Part shown: positions 21,546 through 33,624 of the stretch, in pieces
How the letters are laid out: the number at the start of each line of letters is the position of its first letter
Numbering within the stretch: position 1 is the stretch's first letter
DNA from: Pogostemon cablin
Lineage: Eukaryota; Streptophyta; Magnoliopsida; Lamiales; Lamiaceae
Assembly (NCBI GenBank): GCA_023678885.1
Contig: CM042994.1
Coordinates: 16,339,073-16,403,072, forward strand
DNA length: 64,000 nt
Reading direction: 5' to 3'
Program-made: the position numbers and the translations under genes
Notes under the pieces: generated by a model
The model's input: the letters and a program-made list of their open reading frames with translations, nothing else
What the model was told of the DNA's origin: nothing
Databases searched by the model: none

Positions 21546-21725
21546 TTTCTTGTAGTGATGTCAAATGTGCTGCAACATTAGCATCATGTCATGGCGACTG
21601 CTTCAGCCATGATGCAAAATTTCTGAGAACTTTTCAGTCATAAAAGTAGGGCTGCTAGGAAAGAGGCCATGAATGCTTTGACGAATACTAGAATGGCTGA
21701 GGGCACTTCTGAAGGGATCATGTCC

Positions 21726-24700
21726 TTGCTCATTAGCTCGTTACAAGATACATTTTCTTCTTTTTGATGCATATTCCTTTATTTTGATGTTCATTCGCTT
21801 GTTACGATCAATATTTCCTTCGTTTCGATGCATATTTCCTTCATTTTGATGCTCATTTTCTCGTTATGATCAACATTTCCTTATTTCGATGCATATTTCC
21901 TTAATTTTGATGCTCATTTTCCCGTTATGATCAATATTTCCTTTGTTTCGATTCATATTCCTTCATTTTGATGCTCATTCCTTGTTACTATAAATATTTT
22001 CTTCATTTCGATGCATAATTCCTTCATTTTGATGCTTATTAGCTCTTTACGATCAACATTTCCTTCGTTTCGATGCATATTTCTTTTATTTTGATGCTCA
22101 TTTTCTCGTTATGATCAACATTTCCTTCGTTTCGATGCATATTCCTTTATTTTGATGCTCATTCGCTTGTTACGCTTAACATTTCCTTCGTTTCGATGCA
22201 TATTTTCTTTATTTTGATGCTTATTTTCTCATTATGATCAACATTTCCTTCGTTTCAATGCATATTTCCTTTATTTTGATGTTCATTTGCTTGTTGCGAT
22301 CATCATTTCCTTAGTTTCGATGCATATTCCTTCATTTTGATGCTCATTCGCTTGTTACGATCAATATTTGCTTTGTTTCGATGCATATTTCCTTCAATTT
22401 GATGCTCATTAGCTCGTTACAACTTACATTTTCTTCGTTTCGATGCATATTCCTTCATTTTGATGCTCATTTGCTTCTTACGATCAACATTTCCTTCGCT
22501 TTGATACATATTTCCTTCATTTTGATGCATATTTTCTCGTTATGATCAACATTTCCTTCGTTTCGATACATATTCCTTCATTTTTATGCTCATTCGCTTG
22601 TTACGATCAATATTTTCTTTATTTTGATGCATATTTCCTTCTTTTTGATGCTCATTAGCTCGTTACGATCAATATTTCCTTTGTTTCGATGCATATTTCC
22701 TTCATTTTGATGATCATTAGCTCGTTACAACCAACATTTCCTTCAATTAGATACATATTACCTCATTTTGATTCTCATTCGCATGTTACGATTAATATTT
22801 CCTTCGTTTCGATGCATATTTCCTTCATTTTGATGCTTATTTTCTTGTTATGATCAATATTTCCTGCGATTCGATGCATATTCCTTTATTTTGATGCTCA
22901 TTCGCTTGTTAGGATCAATATTTCCTTCGTTTTGATTCATATTTCCTTCATTTTGAAACTGATTTTCTCGTTATGATCAACATTTCCTTCATTTCGATGA
23001 ATATTACTTCATTTTGATGCTCATTCGCTTGTTACGATCAATATTTCCTTCGTTTCAATGTATATTTCCTTCATTTTGATGCTCATTTTCTCGTTACAAT
23101 CTACATTTGTTTTATTTCGATGCATATTCCTTCATTTTGATGCACATTCGCTCGTTACTATCAACATTTCTTTCGTTTCGATGTATATTTCCTTCATTTT
23201 GATTTTAATTCGCTCATTATTATCAACAATTCTTTCTTTTTGATACATATTTCCTACATTTTGATGCCCTTTTTCTTGTTACGTTCAATATTTCCTTCGT
23301 TTCGATGCATATTCCATCATTTTGATGCTCATTCGCTTGTTACGATCAACATTTCTATAGTATCGATGCATATTTCTTCATTTTGAGGCTCATTCGCTTG
23401 TTACGATCAATATTTCCTTTATTTCGATGTATATTTCCTTCATTTTGATGCTTATTAGCTCGTTACAATGTACATATCCTTCGTTTCAATGTATATTCCT
23501 TCATTTTGATGTTCATTCGCTTGTTACGATCAACATTTCCTTCATTTCGATGCATAATTCATTCATTTTGATGCTCATTTTTCGTTATGATCAGCATTTT
23601 CTTCGTTTCGATGCATATTTCCTTCAATTTGATGCTCATTTTCTCGTTATGATCATCATTTCCTTCGTTTCGATGCATATTCCTTCATTTTGATGCTCAT
23701 TCGCTTGTAACTATAAACATTTCCTTCGTTTCGATGCATATTTCCTTCATTTTAATGTTCATTAGCTCGTTACGATCAATATTTCGTTCATTTTGATGCT
23801 CATTTTCTCGTTATGATCAACATTTCCTTTGTTTCGACGCATATTCCTTAATTTTGATGCTTATTCGCTTGTTACGATCAACATTTCCTTCGTTTTGATG
23901 CATATTTTCTTTATTTTGATGCTCATTTTCTCAGTATGATCAATATTTCCTTCGTTTCGATGCATATTTCTTTCATTTTGATGCTCATTTTCTCGTTATG
24001 ATCAATATTTCCTTCGATTCGATGCATATTCCTTCATTTTGATGCTCATTCGCTTGTTACGATCAACATTTCCTTCGTTTTGATGCATATTTCATTCATT
24101 TTGAAGCTCATTTTCTCGTTATGATCAACATTTTCTTCATTTCGATGAATATTACTTCATTTTGATGCTCATTCGCTTGTTACGATTAATATTTCCTTCG
24201 TTTCGATGCATATTTCCTTCATTTTGATGCTCATTTTCTCGTTACAATCTACATTTCCTTTATTTCGATGCATATTCATTCATTTTGATGCTCATTCGCT
24301 CATTACGATCATCATTTCCTTCGTTTCGATGTATAATTCCTTCATTTTGATGCTAATTCGCTCATTACGATCAACAATTCCTTCCTTTTGATGCATATTT
24401 CCTTCATTTTGATGCCCATTTTCTCGTTGCGATCAACATTTCCTTCGTTTTATTGAATATTCCATCATTTTGATGCTCATTCACTTGTTACGATCAACAT
24501 TTCCATAGTTTCGTTGAATATTCCTTCATTTTGATGCTCATTCGCTTGTTACGATTAACATTTCCTTCATTTCGATGCATATTCCCTTCATTTTGATGCT
24601 CATTCGCTTGTTACGATCAATATTTTCTTCATCTCGATGCATATTTCATTCATTTTGATGCTCATTTTCTCGTTATGATCATCATTTCCTTCGTTTCGAT

Positions 24701-25725
24701 GCATATTCCTTTATTTTGATGCTCATTCGCTTGTTACTATAAACATTTCCTTCATTTCGATGCATATTTCCTTCATTTTAATGTTCATTAGCTCGTTACG
24801 ATCAATATTTCCTTTGTTTTGATGCATATTTCGTTCATTTTGATGCTCATTTTCTCGTTATGATCAACATTTCCTTTTTTTCGATGCATATTCCTTAATT
24901 TTGATGTTTATTCGCTTGTTACGATCAACATTTCCTTCGTTTCGATGCATATTTCCTTCATTTTGATGCTCATTTTCTCAGTATGATAAATATTTCCTTC
25001 ATTTCGATGCATATTCCTTCATTTTGATGCTCATTCGCTTGTTACTATAAATATTTCCTTCGTTTCGATGTATATTTCCTTAATTTTAACACTCATTAGC
25101 TCGTTACGATCAATATTTCCTTCGTTTCGATGCATATTTCCTTCAATTTGATGCTCATTTTCTCGTTATGATCAACATTTCCTTCGTTTCGATGCATATT
25201 CTTTTAATTTAATGCTCATTCGCTTGTTACGATCAATATTTCCTTCGTTTCGATGCATATTTAATTCATATTGATGCTAATTTTCTCGTTATGATCAACA
25301 TTTCCTTAGTTTCGATGCATATTTCCTTTATTTTGATGCTCATTCGCTTGTTACAATCAATATTTCCATAGTTTCGATGCATATTCATTCATTTTGACGC
25401 TCATTCGCTTGTTACGAAATCTACATTACCTTCGTTTTGATGCATATTTCCTTCATTTTGATGTTCATTAGCTCGTTAAGACCTACATTTCCTTTATTTC
25501 GATGCATATTCCTTTATTTTGATGCTTATTCGCTTGTTATGATCAACATTTCCTTCGTTTCGATGCATATTTCCTTCATTTTGATGCTCATTTTCTCGTT
25601 ATGATCAACATTTCCTTTGTTTTGATGCATATTCCTTCATTTTGATGATCATTCGCTTGTTATGATCATCATTTCCTTCATTTCGATGCATATTTACTTC
25701 ATTTTGATGCTCATTTGCTCGTTAC
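21726..25725 (+). repeat. Minisatellite array, 61/62-bp alternating units, about 65 copies
   Basis: Tandem units contain TTTCGATGCATATTCC, TTCATTTTGATGCTCATT and a variable segment (CGCTTGTTACGATC or TTCTCGTTATGATC), followed by AACATTTCCTTCG. The two types tend to alternate (landmarks at 22130, 22191 and 22253 give periods of 61 and 62), making a 123-bp dimer. The array begins TTGCTCATTAGCTCGTTAC directly after Copia A gag and ends at GTTAC next to the LTR of Copia C. Open frames across it are by-products of the 123-bp period. Confidence 0.97.
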
Positions 25726-27120
25726 TGTTGGCGTTTGATCGTTTGGTTAACGCAAACCGTTAGGATTCCATACGATTCTATATTCAACGGAAGCAAGTAA
25801 ACATAGAAACTTATTACCTTTCACAGGGTATGTTGAAGAAGAAAGATTATCGCCGGTGGTCTGCGCAGCCTCATAGTTTTTAGCATAACTCTCTCATATA
25901 ATCTCTGATTTGAGTGATCTACACGCCAAAATGATCCTCTGTTCAGTGGCTTTTCAATAGTGTATCACATGTATAGTTTGGAGTTTCACATGAATTTAGA
26001 AAAATCATGGAAGTTGACGAACAGCAGCAGCAATAAACAACCTCTTGATCTTCTGCTGTATTCCCAAGTCCAATCTTGACGTCGTGTGGGCGACGATCCT
26101 CAAGATCTTATCAATCTGCTGTTCCATCACCCTCCTCATATTGAGGCGTGAATTACTTTTTAGTTAGTGTTTTCGGACAGCTGAGATGACTTATATATGG
26201 GCTACAGCAGGGACCAAGAGGAGAAATTAGAGTTGGGCCTCCATTAGGCTTAAGTATCCAAGTTTATCCCAAAACTTATACTTAAGTCCAATAATAATAA
26301 TATATACCACTAAAATATTATTACTGCACTACCGGTCTAATTTCATAATTACGTTATGGGCTCCTTCTATTATGAGCCCCACAGTGTTCCCATGTTTAAG
26401 ATATACAATGCCCGTTAATTAATTAAGTTACTGACAAATACATTAATAATATCTCATCCGAGAGTAGTACCATTCAACCTTATTATCATGTTGGAATAAA
26501 TCCACCAGTAGGGTTTACATGATAATCCTTATGAGCTTCTCAAGGGGACATCATCAACCTATATCGAACACAGATTCCTTCTACAATCAACAGCACACCA
26601 TAGAGACAACACTATTTCTCAACTAACCGAGTTTATTTATTTAATTACATGTAAATCTCACCCATTGATGAATCAAAGAAATACATACTGCCTTACGTGT
26701 CGAGGTTATTATATAGGGATTAAGAGCACGAATATCCATAATAACAGAGATCAAGTTCTCCTACATAGTCCATATAAATCGAACGATCTCAAGCGGTCCT
26801 ACTCAATACATACGAGGTGCATTAATGTGATTCTATAGTCAAGACAAATTAATACCAAATCACACTACAACCGTCCCGATAGAGATTCCCCATCTATCTT
26901 GTTTGTGAGCATCTGTTTATACTTTAAAAGAAAACCGATAATATGATCTTCCACGTGTTGTCACACAACATATTATCTACAATATAAAGTAAGTGGACTA
27001 TAGCATCGTACATATAAATAAATTATAAGACGCAATCATTTGATCATATGATTCTCATTTCAAATAAATTGTAAAAACATTGTTCATACTAAAGCTAGAC
27101 TTTTAGTATACAATCCAACA
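25726..27120 (-). repeat. Copia C 3' LTR (1395 bp)
   Basis: On the minus strand it starts TGTTGGATTGTATAC at 27120 and ends CAAACGCCAACA at 25726. Its outer end abuts minisatellite at GTTAC. Confidence 0.95.
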
Positions 27121-27131
27121 ATCTCCCACTT
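27121..27131 (-). other. Polypurine tract of Copia C
   Basis: AAGTGGGAGAT lies immediately upstream of the 3' LTR on the minus strand, the usual plant Copia arrangement. Confidence 0.85.
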
Positions 27132-29085
27132 ATACTAAAGACTATGCTGATACGTCTTCTGCCATACATCTGTTTCCCACTCCCACTACACGACCAATAT
27201 CAAAATCTCTCGCCTTAAGATCCTTGTAAATGGATTTACTAGGTCACCTTCTGATGCAATCTTACCAACAATAACCTTTCCCTCATTATACAATTTTTCG
27301 TAACAGGTGGTACTCGCGCTCCATGTGTTTAATTGCTTATGGGCTCGTGATTCCTTCAAGTTTGCAACTGCACCATTATTATCACAATAAATTGTGATAA
27401 TCTTGGGCAAACATAAAAATACTTCGAAGTCCATCATGAAGTTTATAGAGTCATATAAATACTTTGGATGCCTCAGAGGCTCCAATTTATTATCTTTCCA
27501 TGGTGGAGTCCGAAATATATTTCTATATAACTCTCCTTCATCTTATGACTCTACTTCTTAAAATTAAACACATAACATTTGAGGTGGATTTACTGTCGTC
27601 CATATCTGATTTGAAAAATCTGAATCTATGTAACCCATAAGAAGCAGTGAATCTGTTTGGTAAGTCCACATATAATTTCTAGTCCTTTTCAGGTACATAA
27701 GTATATGTCTTACCACAGTTCATCATTCTTGTTTCGGGTTACCTTGATACTCACTGACCATCCCTTCGGCGAAACAGATATCTGATCTCGTGCATAGCAT
27801 TCCTTAGACTAAGCTTCCTTATTCACCGAAGCATAAGGAACTGCTTTCATCTCCTTTATCTTCTTTTATGTCAAGACACATTTTCTTAGATAAAGTCACA
27901 TGCTAAAACAAGTAAGGATTGTATCATTTCATGAAACTTGAGATAAGCACAATATCCTATCTTGTGATCTTCATGATCGCAAGGATATATTTTGCTTCTC
28001 TTAAGTCCTTCATTTCATACTACTTTATCAACCATACCCATATCATTGTCTCCAATGATCAATATATCATCTACGTACAGTACAAGAAATACCACAATGT
28101 TTTCGTCACTCTTTTCAATATACAAGACATATCTGCGCATTGAATAAATCCATATGCCTGGATTTCCTCATCAAACTGATGTTTTATGATCTTGAAGCTT
28201 GCTTTAGTCCATCGATGGACACCTTTAAGCTTACAATCAAAATGCTCTTAGCCCTTTGCAATGAATCACTCTGGTTGCTTCACATAGACGTTTCCCTCAA
28301 GACTTCCATTCATGAAAACTGTCTTGACATCTATTTGCTATTCCTCATAATCAATATGATTAGCAACAAAAAGAATCTGAATGACATAGGCATAGCTACC
28401 AGCGAATATGTTTTCTCATAATCGAACCCTTTCTTTCTGAGTGTACCTTTTCGCAACAAGCTTTGCTTCCAAGGTTTTCACATTACCGTATAATCCTCTT
28501 TTATTTCGTATGACCACTTCCAATAACTTTTATACCATTTAGTGGTCGTACAAGTTCCCATATTTGATTTAGAATCCAAAGATCATATTCCAGAATTCAT
28601 TGTATCTTGCTAAGATATTGTATTTTCATCTTGTAGTGCTTTGTCGTATTCGTGGCTCAATTCCATATTTATTAGGGACCAAGTCTCACGACTCTCCTAA
28701 AACATAAATCTTTCGGGTTGTAAAACAACCCTCCCAATACGATAAGGTACTACATGCAATTATGTATCAAATATGACAAGCGATGCAGTTTACCTTGTGG
28801 TATATCCTCTTGTACAATTGGTACTAATACTTTGTGTTTTCCCTCTCACTTCCTTTAGAACAACTTATACATGGGTTAGTGATTTATTACATAGTCCTTT
28901 TCCAAAAATCTAGTGTTTGTGTTAACAATTACCCTTCGATCTTTTGGACTAAATAAATCACTTTTATTGTTTCTAGGATTTCCCAAAATGAATTTTGTAA
29001 TTCTAAATAACTCATCATCAATCGAACCACTACCATAACAGTTAATTCAACTGGTAAGCTGTCTACACTACAACAATTTCACCGT
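27132..29085 (-). pseudogene. Copia C pol remnant (RT and RNase H)
   Basis: RNase H is clearest at 27186-27485: IYCDNNGAVANLKESRAHK, then a G-I-SE-(D/N)-V-PFT segment, the Copia-type C-terminal RNase H. The RT catalytic box YVDDIL is at 28065-28076. The segment 28890-28990 corresponds to the PKDRR-IV-TNTRFLE-D-(I/V)M region upstream of RT. Many stops and frameshifts are present. Confidence 0.88.
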
Positions 29086-29434
29086 TACTACCATGATACA
29101 TCCACCACTTTCTCCCACATCTTCAAACCTATATAATCTGTAAAAAATGATAAGTAATGGAATTTAGGATTTTAATTTAGAAGAAATAAAATAATGAAGG
29201 ATGAGAAGAGGGTGATGGGCTCAGGTTTGGATTTGGAAGAAAGTCACGGCGGCAGAGGAGGTTGATAACTTGGTGTGAAAATGGATGAGGTTGGGAAGAT
29301 TTATGAATTTTGTTTATTTTTTTGAAGTAATTTTAATTTAAATGCAGAATTTTTAAGAGTTAGTTTCTTGTGAATCAAGATCACGGTATAAAATTTGTGT
29401 TTTTTTTTAAATTTAAACTCTAGCAAATTTTGTA
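29086..29434. other. Intergenic DNA beyond Copia C
   Basis: A short GC-containing patch (29200-29300) and AT-rich sequence follow the truncated end of Copia C. No gene or repeat was recognised. Confidence 0.4.
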
Positions 29435-29695
29435 CTACCTCTGTCCCACCATAACGTTTGCACGTTCTCATTTTTAGTGTCTCATTTAAAGGTTTAAGTT
29501 TCTCTTTATAGTGAATGGGGGACACACAAAATATTTAAATACTCCATGGGACCAATAACACTATACTAATACAAGTATAAAATTACCAACTATAGATTAA
29601 AATATTATATCACTAACCACAATACACATTGAGATCCTATGTTCTTCAATCCCAAGTAAAAAAACAGAGTAAATGTTTTAACGAAACAGAGGCAG
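29435..29695. mobile_element. Stowaway-like MITE 1
   Basis: Termini CTACCTCTGTCCCACC and, on the other strand, CTGCCTCTGTTTCG, with TA on both sides (29433-29434, 29696-29697). Non-coding, 261 bp, Tc1/mariner-type. Confidence 0.8.
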
Positions 29696-29838
29696 TATTG
29701 TTCGGTATCAAATTAATAAAGTTATTATTTTAACAAAATTGGATTTGGACAAAGTTAGCGGACGAAATTGATTTTTATCCCACTTATGCATCAATGTATA
29801 ATGAGGAGACTTCTATGAAACGGATGATAAATGATGCA

Positions 29839-30028
29839 CTCTCCATCCCACCGAAAGTTTCACATTTTACTATATTGGGCGTCACATTCAAAAGTCCTCA
29901 GTTTCTACGTTTAGTAAAAAGGCCCCACCACTCACTACTAAAACAACTACCAACTACACATAAAATAATAATACTCCTTAATCTACGCACCAAAAGCAAC
30001 TGGTGAAGTTTGGGCGGGACGGAGAGAG
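29839..30028. mobile_element. Stowaway-like MITE 2
   Basis: Starts CTCTCCATCCCACCG and ends GGGCGGGACGGAGAGAG followed by TA. The left TA is degraded. About 190 bp. Confidence 0.75.
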
Positions 30029-30460
30029 TAATATTTTAATTAAAAAAATAATATTTTAATTAATGAAAAATGATAGTGATTAGTGAATTATTTCATGAAT
30101 CATTATTAACTTAATCTCCCATAAACAATTGTAACATTATTTACCTCCATATCATTATAATTTTTACATATTTTTAATTTGAGCCTTTCACTTTAATGTT
30201 TATATTTTTCTTTTTTAATAGATGAGGGTGACATCCACACAAAATAGTTAATAATCTTTATATGATTCACACAACTCTAATACAATTGTTCATTATTATA
30301 AAAAAATTATACTATATCTCATTCTAATATAAATTTAAATATTGTATTCTTTAATTTTCATGAAAAAACATTATAAAGATTAAAATAATATGCAATACTA
30401 CTTCGTATCATTTTTTGTTGAACAATCACTCGAATATAAAATAAAATAGATGGCAATTTA
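30029..30460. other. AT-rich intergenic DNA
   Basis: Low-complexity sequence between MITEs. Nothing recognised. Confidence 0.5.
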
Positions 30461-30734
30461 GATCTCTGCGTCCCAACTTCAACTTTACATTTTCCGTTTT
30501 AGCCCATCCCAAATTCAACTTCACACTTCCATAAAAGGAAAAGACAACTAACTAATATCCCTCTAACATACTTTAATTTCAAATTTGTCATCACCTTTTT
30601 TAACACAAATAACATACTTTATCATTTATTTATTACAAAAAAATATCATACTACCCCCAAAAGTAAGTTAAAAAGTGACTTTTCTTAAACTTCATATCTA
30701 CAGAAACGTGAAGTTGAATTTGGAACGGAGGGAG
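30461..30734. mobile_element. Stowaway-like MITE 3
   Basis: Left end GATCTCTGCGTCCCAACTTC. The right end on the other strand is CTCCCTCCGTTCCAAATTC. TA flanks at 30459-30460 and 30735-30736. The right TA is shared with the next MITE. Confidence 0.75.
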
Positions 30735-30736
30735 TA

Positions 30737-30974
30737 CTCCCTCCGCCCCTTTTCAATATTTACGTTTGTTTTTTGCACGTTGATTAAGGAGTATAATACT
30801 TTAATAGATAGTGGGTGGAAAAATATAATATTTAATGCAAAATGGGTAGGTGTATTAGTGTTGGATGATATATTAATTATTTTAGGTGGGTCTCATATTC
30901 CAAAAATTAAAACGTAAATATTGAAATGAGACGCGCAAAATAGAAACATAAACATTGAAATGGGACGGAGAGAG
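30737..30974. mobile_element. Stowaway-like MITE 4
   Basis: CTCCCTCCGCCCCTTTTC at the left, GAAATGGGACGGAGAGAG at the right, TA at 30735-30736 and 30975-30976. It is directly adjacent to MITE 3. Confidence 0.82.
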
Positions 30975-30976
30975 TA

Positions 30977-31771
30977 TAATATTTGTAGCATAAACATCTA
31001 TATATAATACTGTTAAATCAAAATTTATATAAAATCATTTTATGAAATAGTTTCTTTATATAGGTAACATTCTTCTTTGAATATATATTATTTTTAGTTA
31101 AAAATATTATTACTTTTTATTAGTTTTATAAATTATTAATGAAATAGTGAGAATGATAAAAAAAAATATTATGTTATATTTTGAAAAAATGATAATTATT
31201 AAGTAAAAAATTGGAGTAATATTTAGTTGGATGGTGATAATTATAAAATTATACTTAAAAAATTAATAGTGATAGGAAAAAAGAAAAAAAAATTATAAGG
31301 ATCACTTTTTGTTTTTTTTTTATACGTATCACTTTCTATTTCATATATATCACTTTTACTTTATAAAAATAAAAGTATTATTATTTAATTAAATATTTAA
31401 CTGAGAAAATAAAAAATGATAATATTTTCATAAAAAGTGATAATAATATGATAAATAAAAGTGATATTCGTCCAATTAAATAATATTTAATGAACAATTG
31501 ACATGACAGATAAAAAGTGATATTTTTATTTTTAATGAAAGTGACAACAATTATAATAAATATAATAAACTATTTCATGTTAACTAATATAACACAATAA
31601 AAAGTGATAACATTTTAATTGAAAAAGTGATACATGATCAATAAAAAGTGATAACCATCCAATTCAACTACTTTTATAATAATTTGTTTAATGAATAGAA
31701 AGTGATAATATTTTTAATAAAAAAATATTAATCAACAAAAAATAAAAATAGTGAAAAAGCGTTAAATTATA
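30977..31771. other. AT-rich DNA with dispersed AAAAGTGATAA motifs
   Basis: From about 31270 to 31720 the motif AAAAAGTGATA(A/T) or its complement occurs a dozen or more times at irregular spacing (roughly 25-60 bases). It is not a strict tandem repeat. No gene is seen. Confidence 0.55.
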
Positions 31772-31997
31772 CTCCCTTCGTCCGCTAGAAAGGTCCACAT
31801 TTTGTCATTTTCGGTGTCCGCACCAAAGGTCCATATTTCCCTTTTTAAACACATGATACTCACACACATCACTAATACAATAAATTTATGAGACTCATAC
31901 ACCCCACTAATACAACTACCAACTACACCTTAAATAATAATATTCCTTAATCCACGTGCAAAAAGCAAATGTTCATCTTTGTGGTGGACGGAGGGAG
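31772..31997. mobile_element. Stowaway-like MITE 5
   Basis: CTCCCTTCGTCCGCTAG at the left, GTGGTGGACGGAGGGAG at the right, TA on both sides (31770-31771, 31998-31999). 226 bp. Confidence 0.85.
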
Positions 31998-32955
31998 TAC
32001 TATTTTACGAATAATTTCTAAGATAAATAAAAAAAAATGACAACATCTATAATAAAAAGTGATAATATGATTTTTTTTATAATAATAAAATATAAATACA
32101 AAGCACTTTTAATAATTATGAAATAATCTATTATTAAATTGAAAAAAAAAATTGAGAGAAAAAAAAAAAGGAAACGAAGTAGGGAATGGCCATCAGATTA
32201 GGTTGTGTGATAAGTGATCAATGACCATTAGCGGCCAGCGGCTAGCGCACTAATTATTTTAATTTTATATTTAAATATTTATGGGTAAATGTAGGATTCA
32301 TCTCATATAATGGGATTCGTGAGGCAATCTTGCACAAAATTCTCCTTGTGTATATACAAAGAACTGATATCTCGTACACCCAGCGACATGGATATAACCA
32401 TATACGCTCTTTAATTCAGCAGTGTATATGTATTTTTTTAAAATAAATGGTAAGTCTTGTGTGAGACTGTCTCACAGTGAGATCATTTTATATTTTCGTT
32501 ATAATTATTATATATTCTCTATTGCATGTATCACCTTCTTTATAAAATGTTATTACTTTTCATTTACATATTATAAATTGTTCATAAAATAGCATATCAT
32601 TTTTCATTAATTGAGTATCACTTTTTATCCGTCTCACGTAAACCATTATGTGATACTCACAAGTTTTTGCCTTTAATAAATGCATTATCTTATATATTTA
32701 ATTATATTATTAATTTTTTAATTAGAAAACTAATAGCTTTTTTATTATAAAAAAATTGGTAAAAATTCGCTAACCATCTACTAGTCCTTGCACTAGAGTA
32801 TACATGGCAAAGACTTGAGTGAGATCGTCTTACAGATCCCCTTATTTGAGACGAATTATTTATTGGGAGGAATTCAAAAATATCTTTTTATTTAATTAAA
32901 TTAACAATACCAACAACAAACTACTTGTATAACAAATCTAACTAATATACACTTT
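31998..32955. other. AT-rich intergenic DNA
   Basis: It contains two GTGAGAC-GTCTCAC-like patches (near 32465 and 32820) of the kind common in plant repeats, and more TATCACTTTTT motifs. No gene recognised. Confidence 0.45.
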
Positions 32956-33624
32956 TTGGACTTTAGATGTTCTCTCTACGGTTTCTCTTTAAAAATTTCT
33001 CTCTCTAATTTTGCTTGTTCCTTCCAGCGACATGGTCGGGCCGAAGCCCGGCGTCAGCCATTCACAACCCTCATAACCCCCGGTGACATCACTCACGATG
33101 ATCCGTTCGAACTATACCCAGAATTGGACTCCGCCTGTGAGCAATTCCCATGGTTGATGGATCTGTTCGCCAAAAATCAGGCCTAAACCGGCAATGTTGT
33201 GATGCCAAATGATTCCCTTCCGACACAGAATACTACTGCTGCTCCTACTAGCCAACTTCAGGCTTCTGGACTGCTGACCTTTGAAGATCTGTTAGTGAAA
33301 AATAGAGCCTATGCTATTGTTATCCTGCCCGTGATGAAGGAAACAGATTGTCTTAACATTAGTCTAAGACGCTTAATGCAAAACCTTTCGGCCCTGCTTT
33401 CGGGGTCCGGCCTGACAGTACATATATGAGCGACTCTGCAATTCCCTCGATGGACAAGGAAAAATATCTGATCCCCACTCAACAAGATTGGAATCAGATG
33501 TAAAAGGCACACTCTTACGCAGCCAAGGCTTCCAAAAAACCTGAAACTTATGGGACTAGGGTTTCTAATGGGCCATCATTCGCCCATATTCGATCAGCCA
33601 TATGTAACATGGTCCCTAGATGTT
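32956..33624 (+). pseudogene. LINE ORF1-like N-terminal fragment
   Basis: A TCTCTCTCTAATTT leader is followed by an ATG (MVGPKPGVSHSQ) and, after a shift, one frame through DDPFELYPELDS, CEQFPWLMDLFAKNQA, a stop, then MPNDSLPTQNTTAAPTS and TFEDLLVKNRAYA. A further frame contains PTQQDWNQM and SYAAKASKKPETYG. The leader and composition resemble the 5' end and ORF1 start of plant L1 elements, but I cannot confirm a domain. It ends abruptly where Copia D gag begins. Confidence 0.45.

Larger units (their letters stand above)
17630..21557. mobile_element. Non-autonomous CACTA (EnSpm) transposon, 3928 bp, with captured exons
   Basis: The termini are CACTATAAGAAA and TTTCTTGTAGTG, a near-perfect CACTA inverted repeat. 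A 3-bp target duplication ATG flanks it (17627-17629 and 21558-21560), as expected for the superfamily. Both subterminal zones are packed with short TTACCGACGGA / TCCGTCGGTAA motifs in both orientations. No transposase is recognisable inside, and the interior contains sulfate-transporter exons on the minus strand. It is inserted in Copia A gag, so it is younger than A. Confidence 0.95.
14242..21725 (+). mobile_element. Copia element A: 5' LTR, long leader and partial gag, interrupted by CACTA
   Basis: The element consists of an LTR of subfamily II, an initiator-Met PBS, a 1.9-kb leader and the start of gag. It is inserted in Athila protease-adjacent sequence. A CACTA element occupies 17630-21557 inside gag. 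The gag frame ends abruptly at 21725, where minisatellite begins, and no pol or 3' LTR follows. Confidence 0.9.
17387..21725 (+). pseudogene. Copia A gag, N-terminal region, split by CACTA
   Basis: The frame reads FNPLAAILKDNKLTGPN, then (after mutated Tyr and Trp codons) KRNLD-VLTAEEYKFVL, WVKSDEMARYYIMASM. This is the N-terminal gag of plant Copia elements with a UBN2-type domain. CACTA is inserted after MASM. The frame resumes at 21561 with SNVLQ, MATASAMMQN and RAARKEAMNAL-NTRMAEGT, then stops being gag at 21725. At least three stop codons are present. Confidence 0.9.
25726..29085 (-). mobile_element. Copia element C, 3' half (pol 3' part and 3' LTR)
   Basis: On the minus strand the element runs from an integrase/RT boundary region (right edge near 29085, approximate) through RT and RNase H to a polypurine tract and a complete LTR. 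The 5' LTR, gag and most of integrase are missing. The coding part aligns by eye with element B (40530-41998). The LTR belongs to subfamily I, with the solo LTR and the fragment at 62338. Confidence 0.9.

Noticed and set aside
23058..24391. Several 60-90-codon open frames with hydrophobic, repeating peptides
   Set aside because: They run through the minisatellite, and their 41-residue period follows from the 123-bp dimer. No start context, promoter or domain supports translation.
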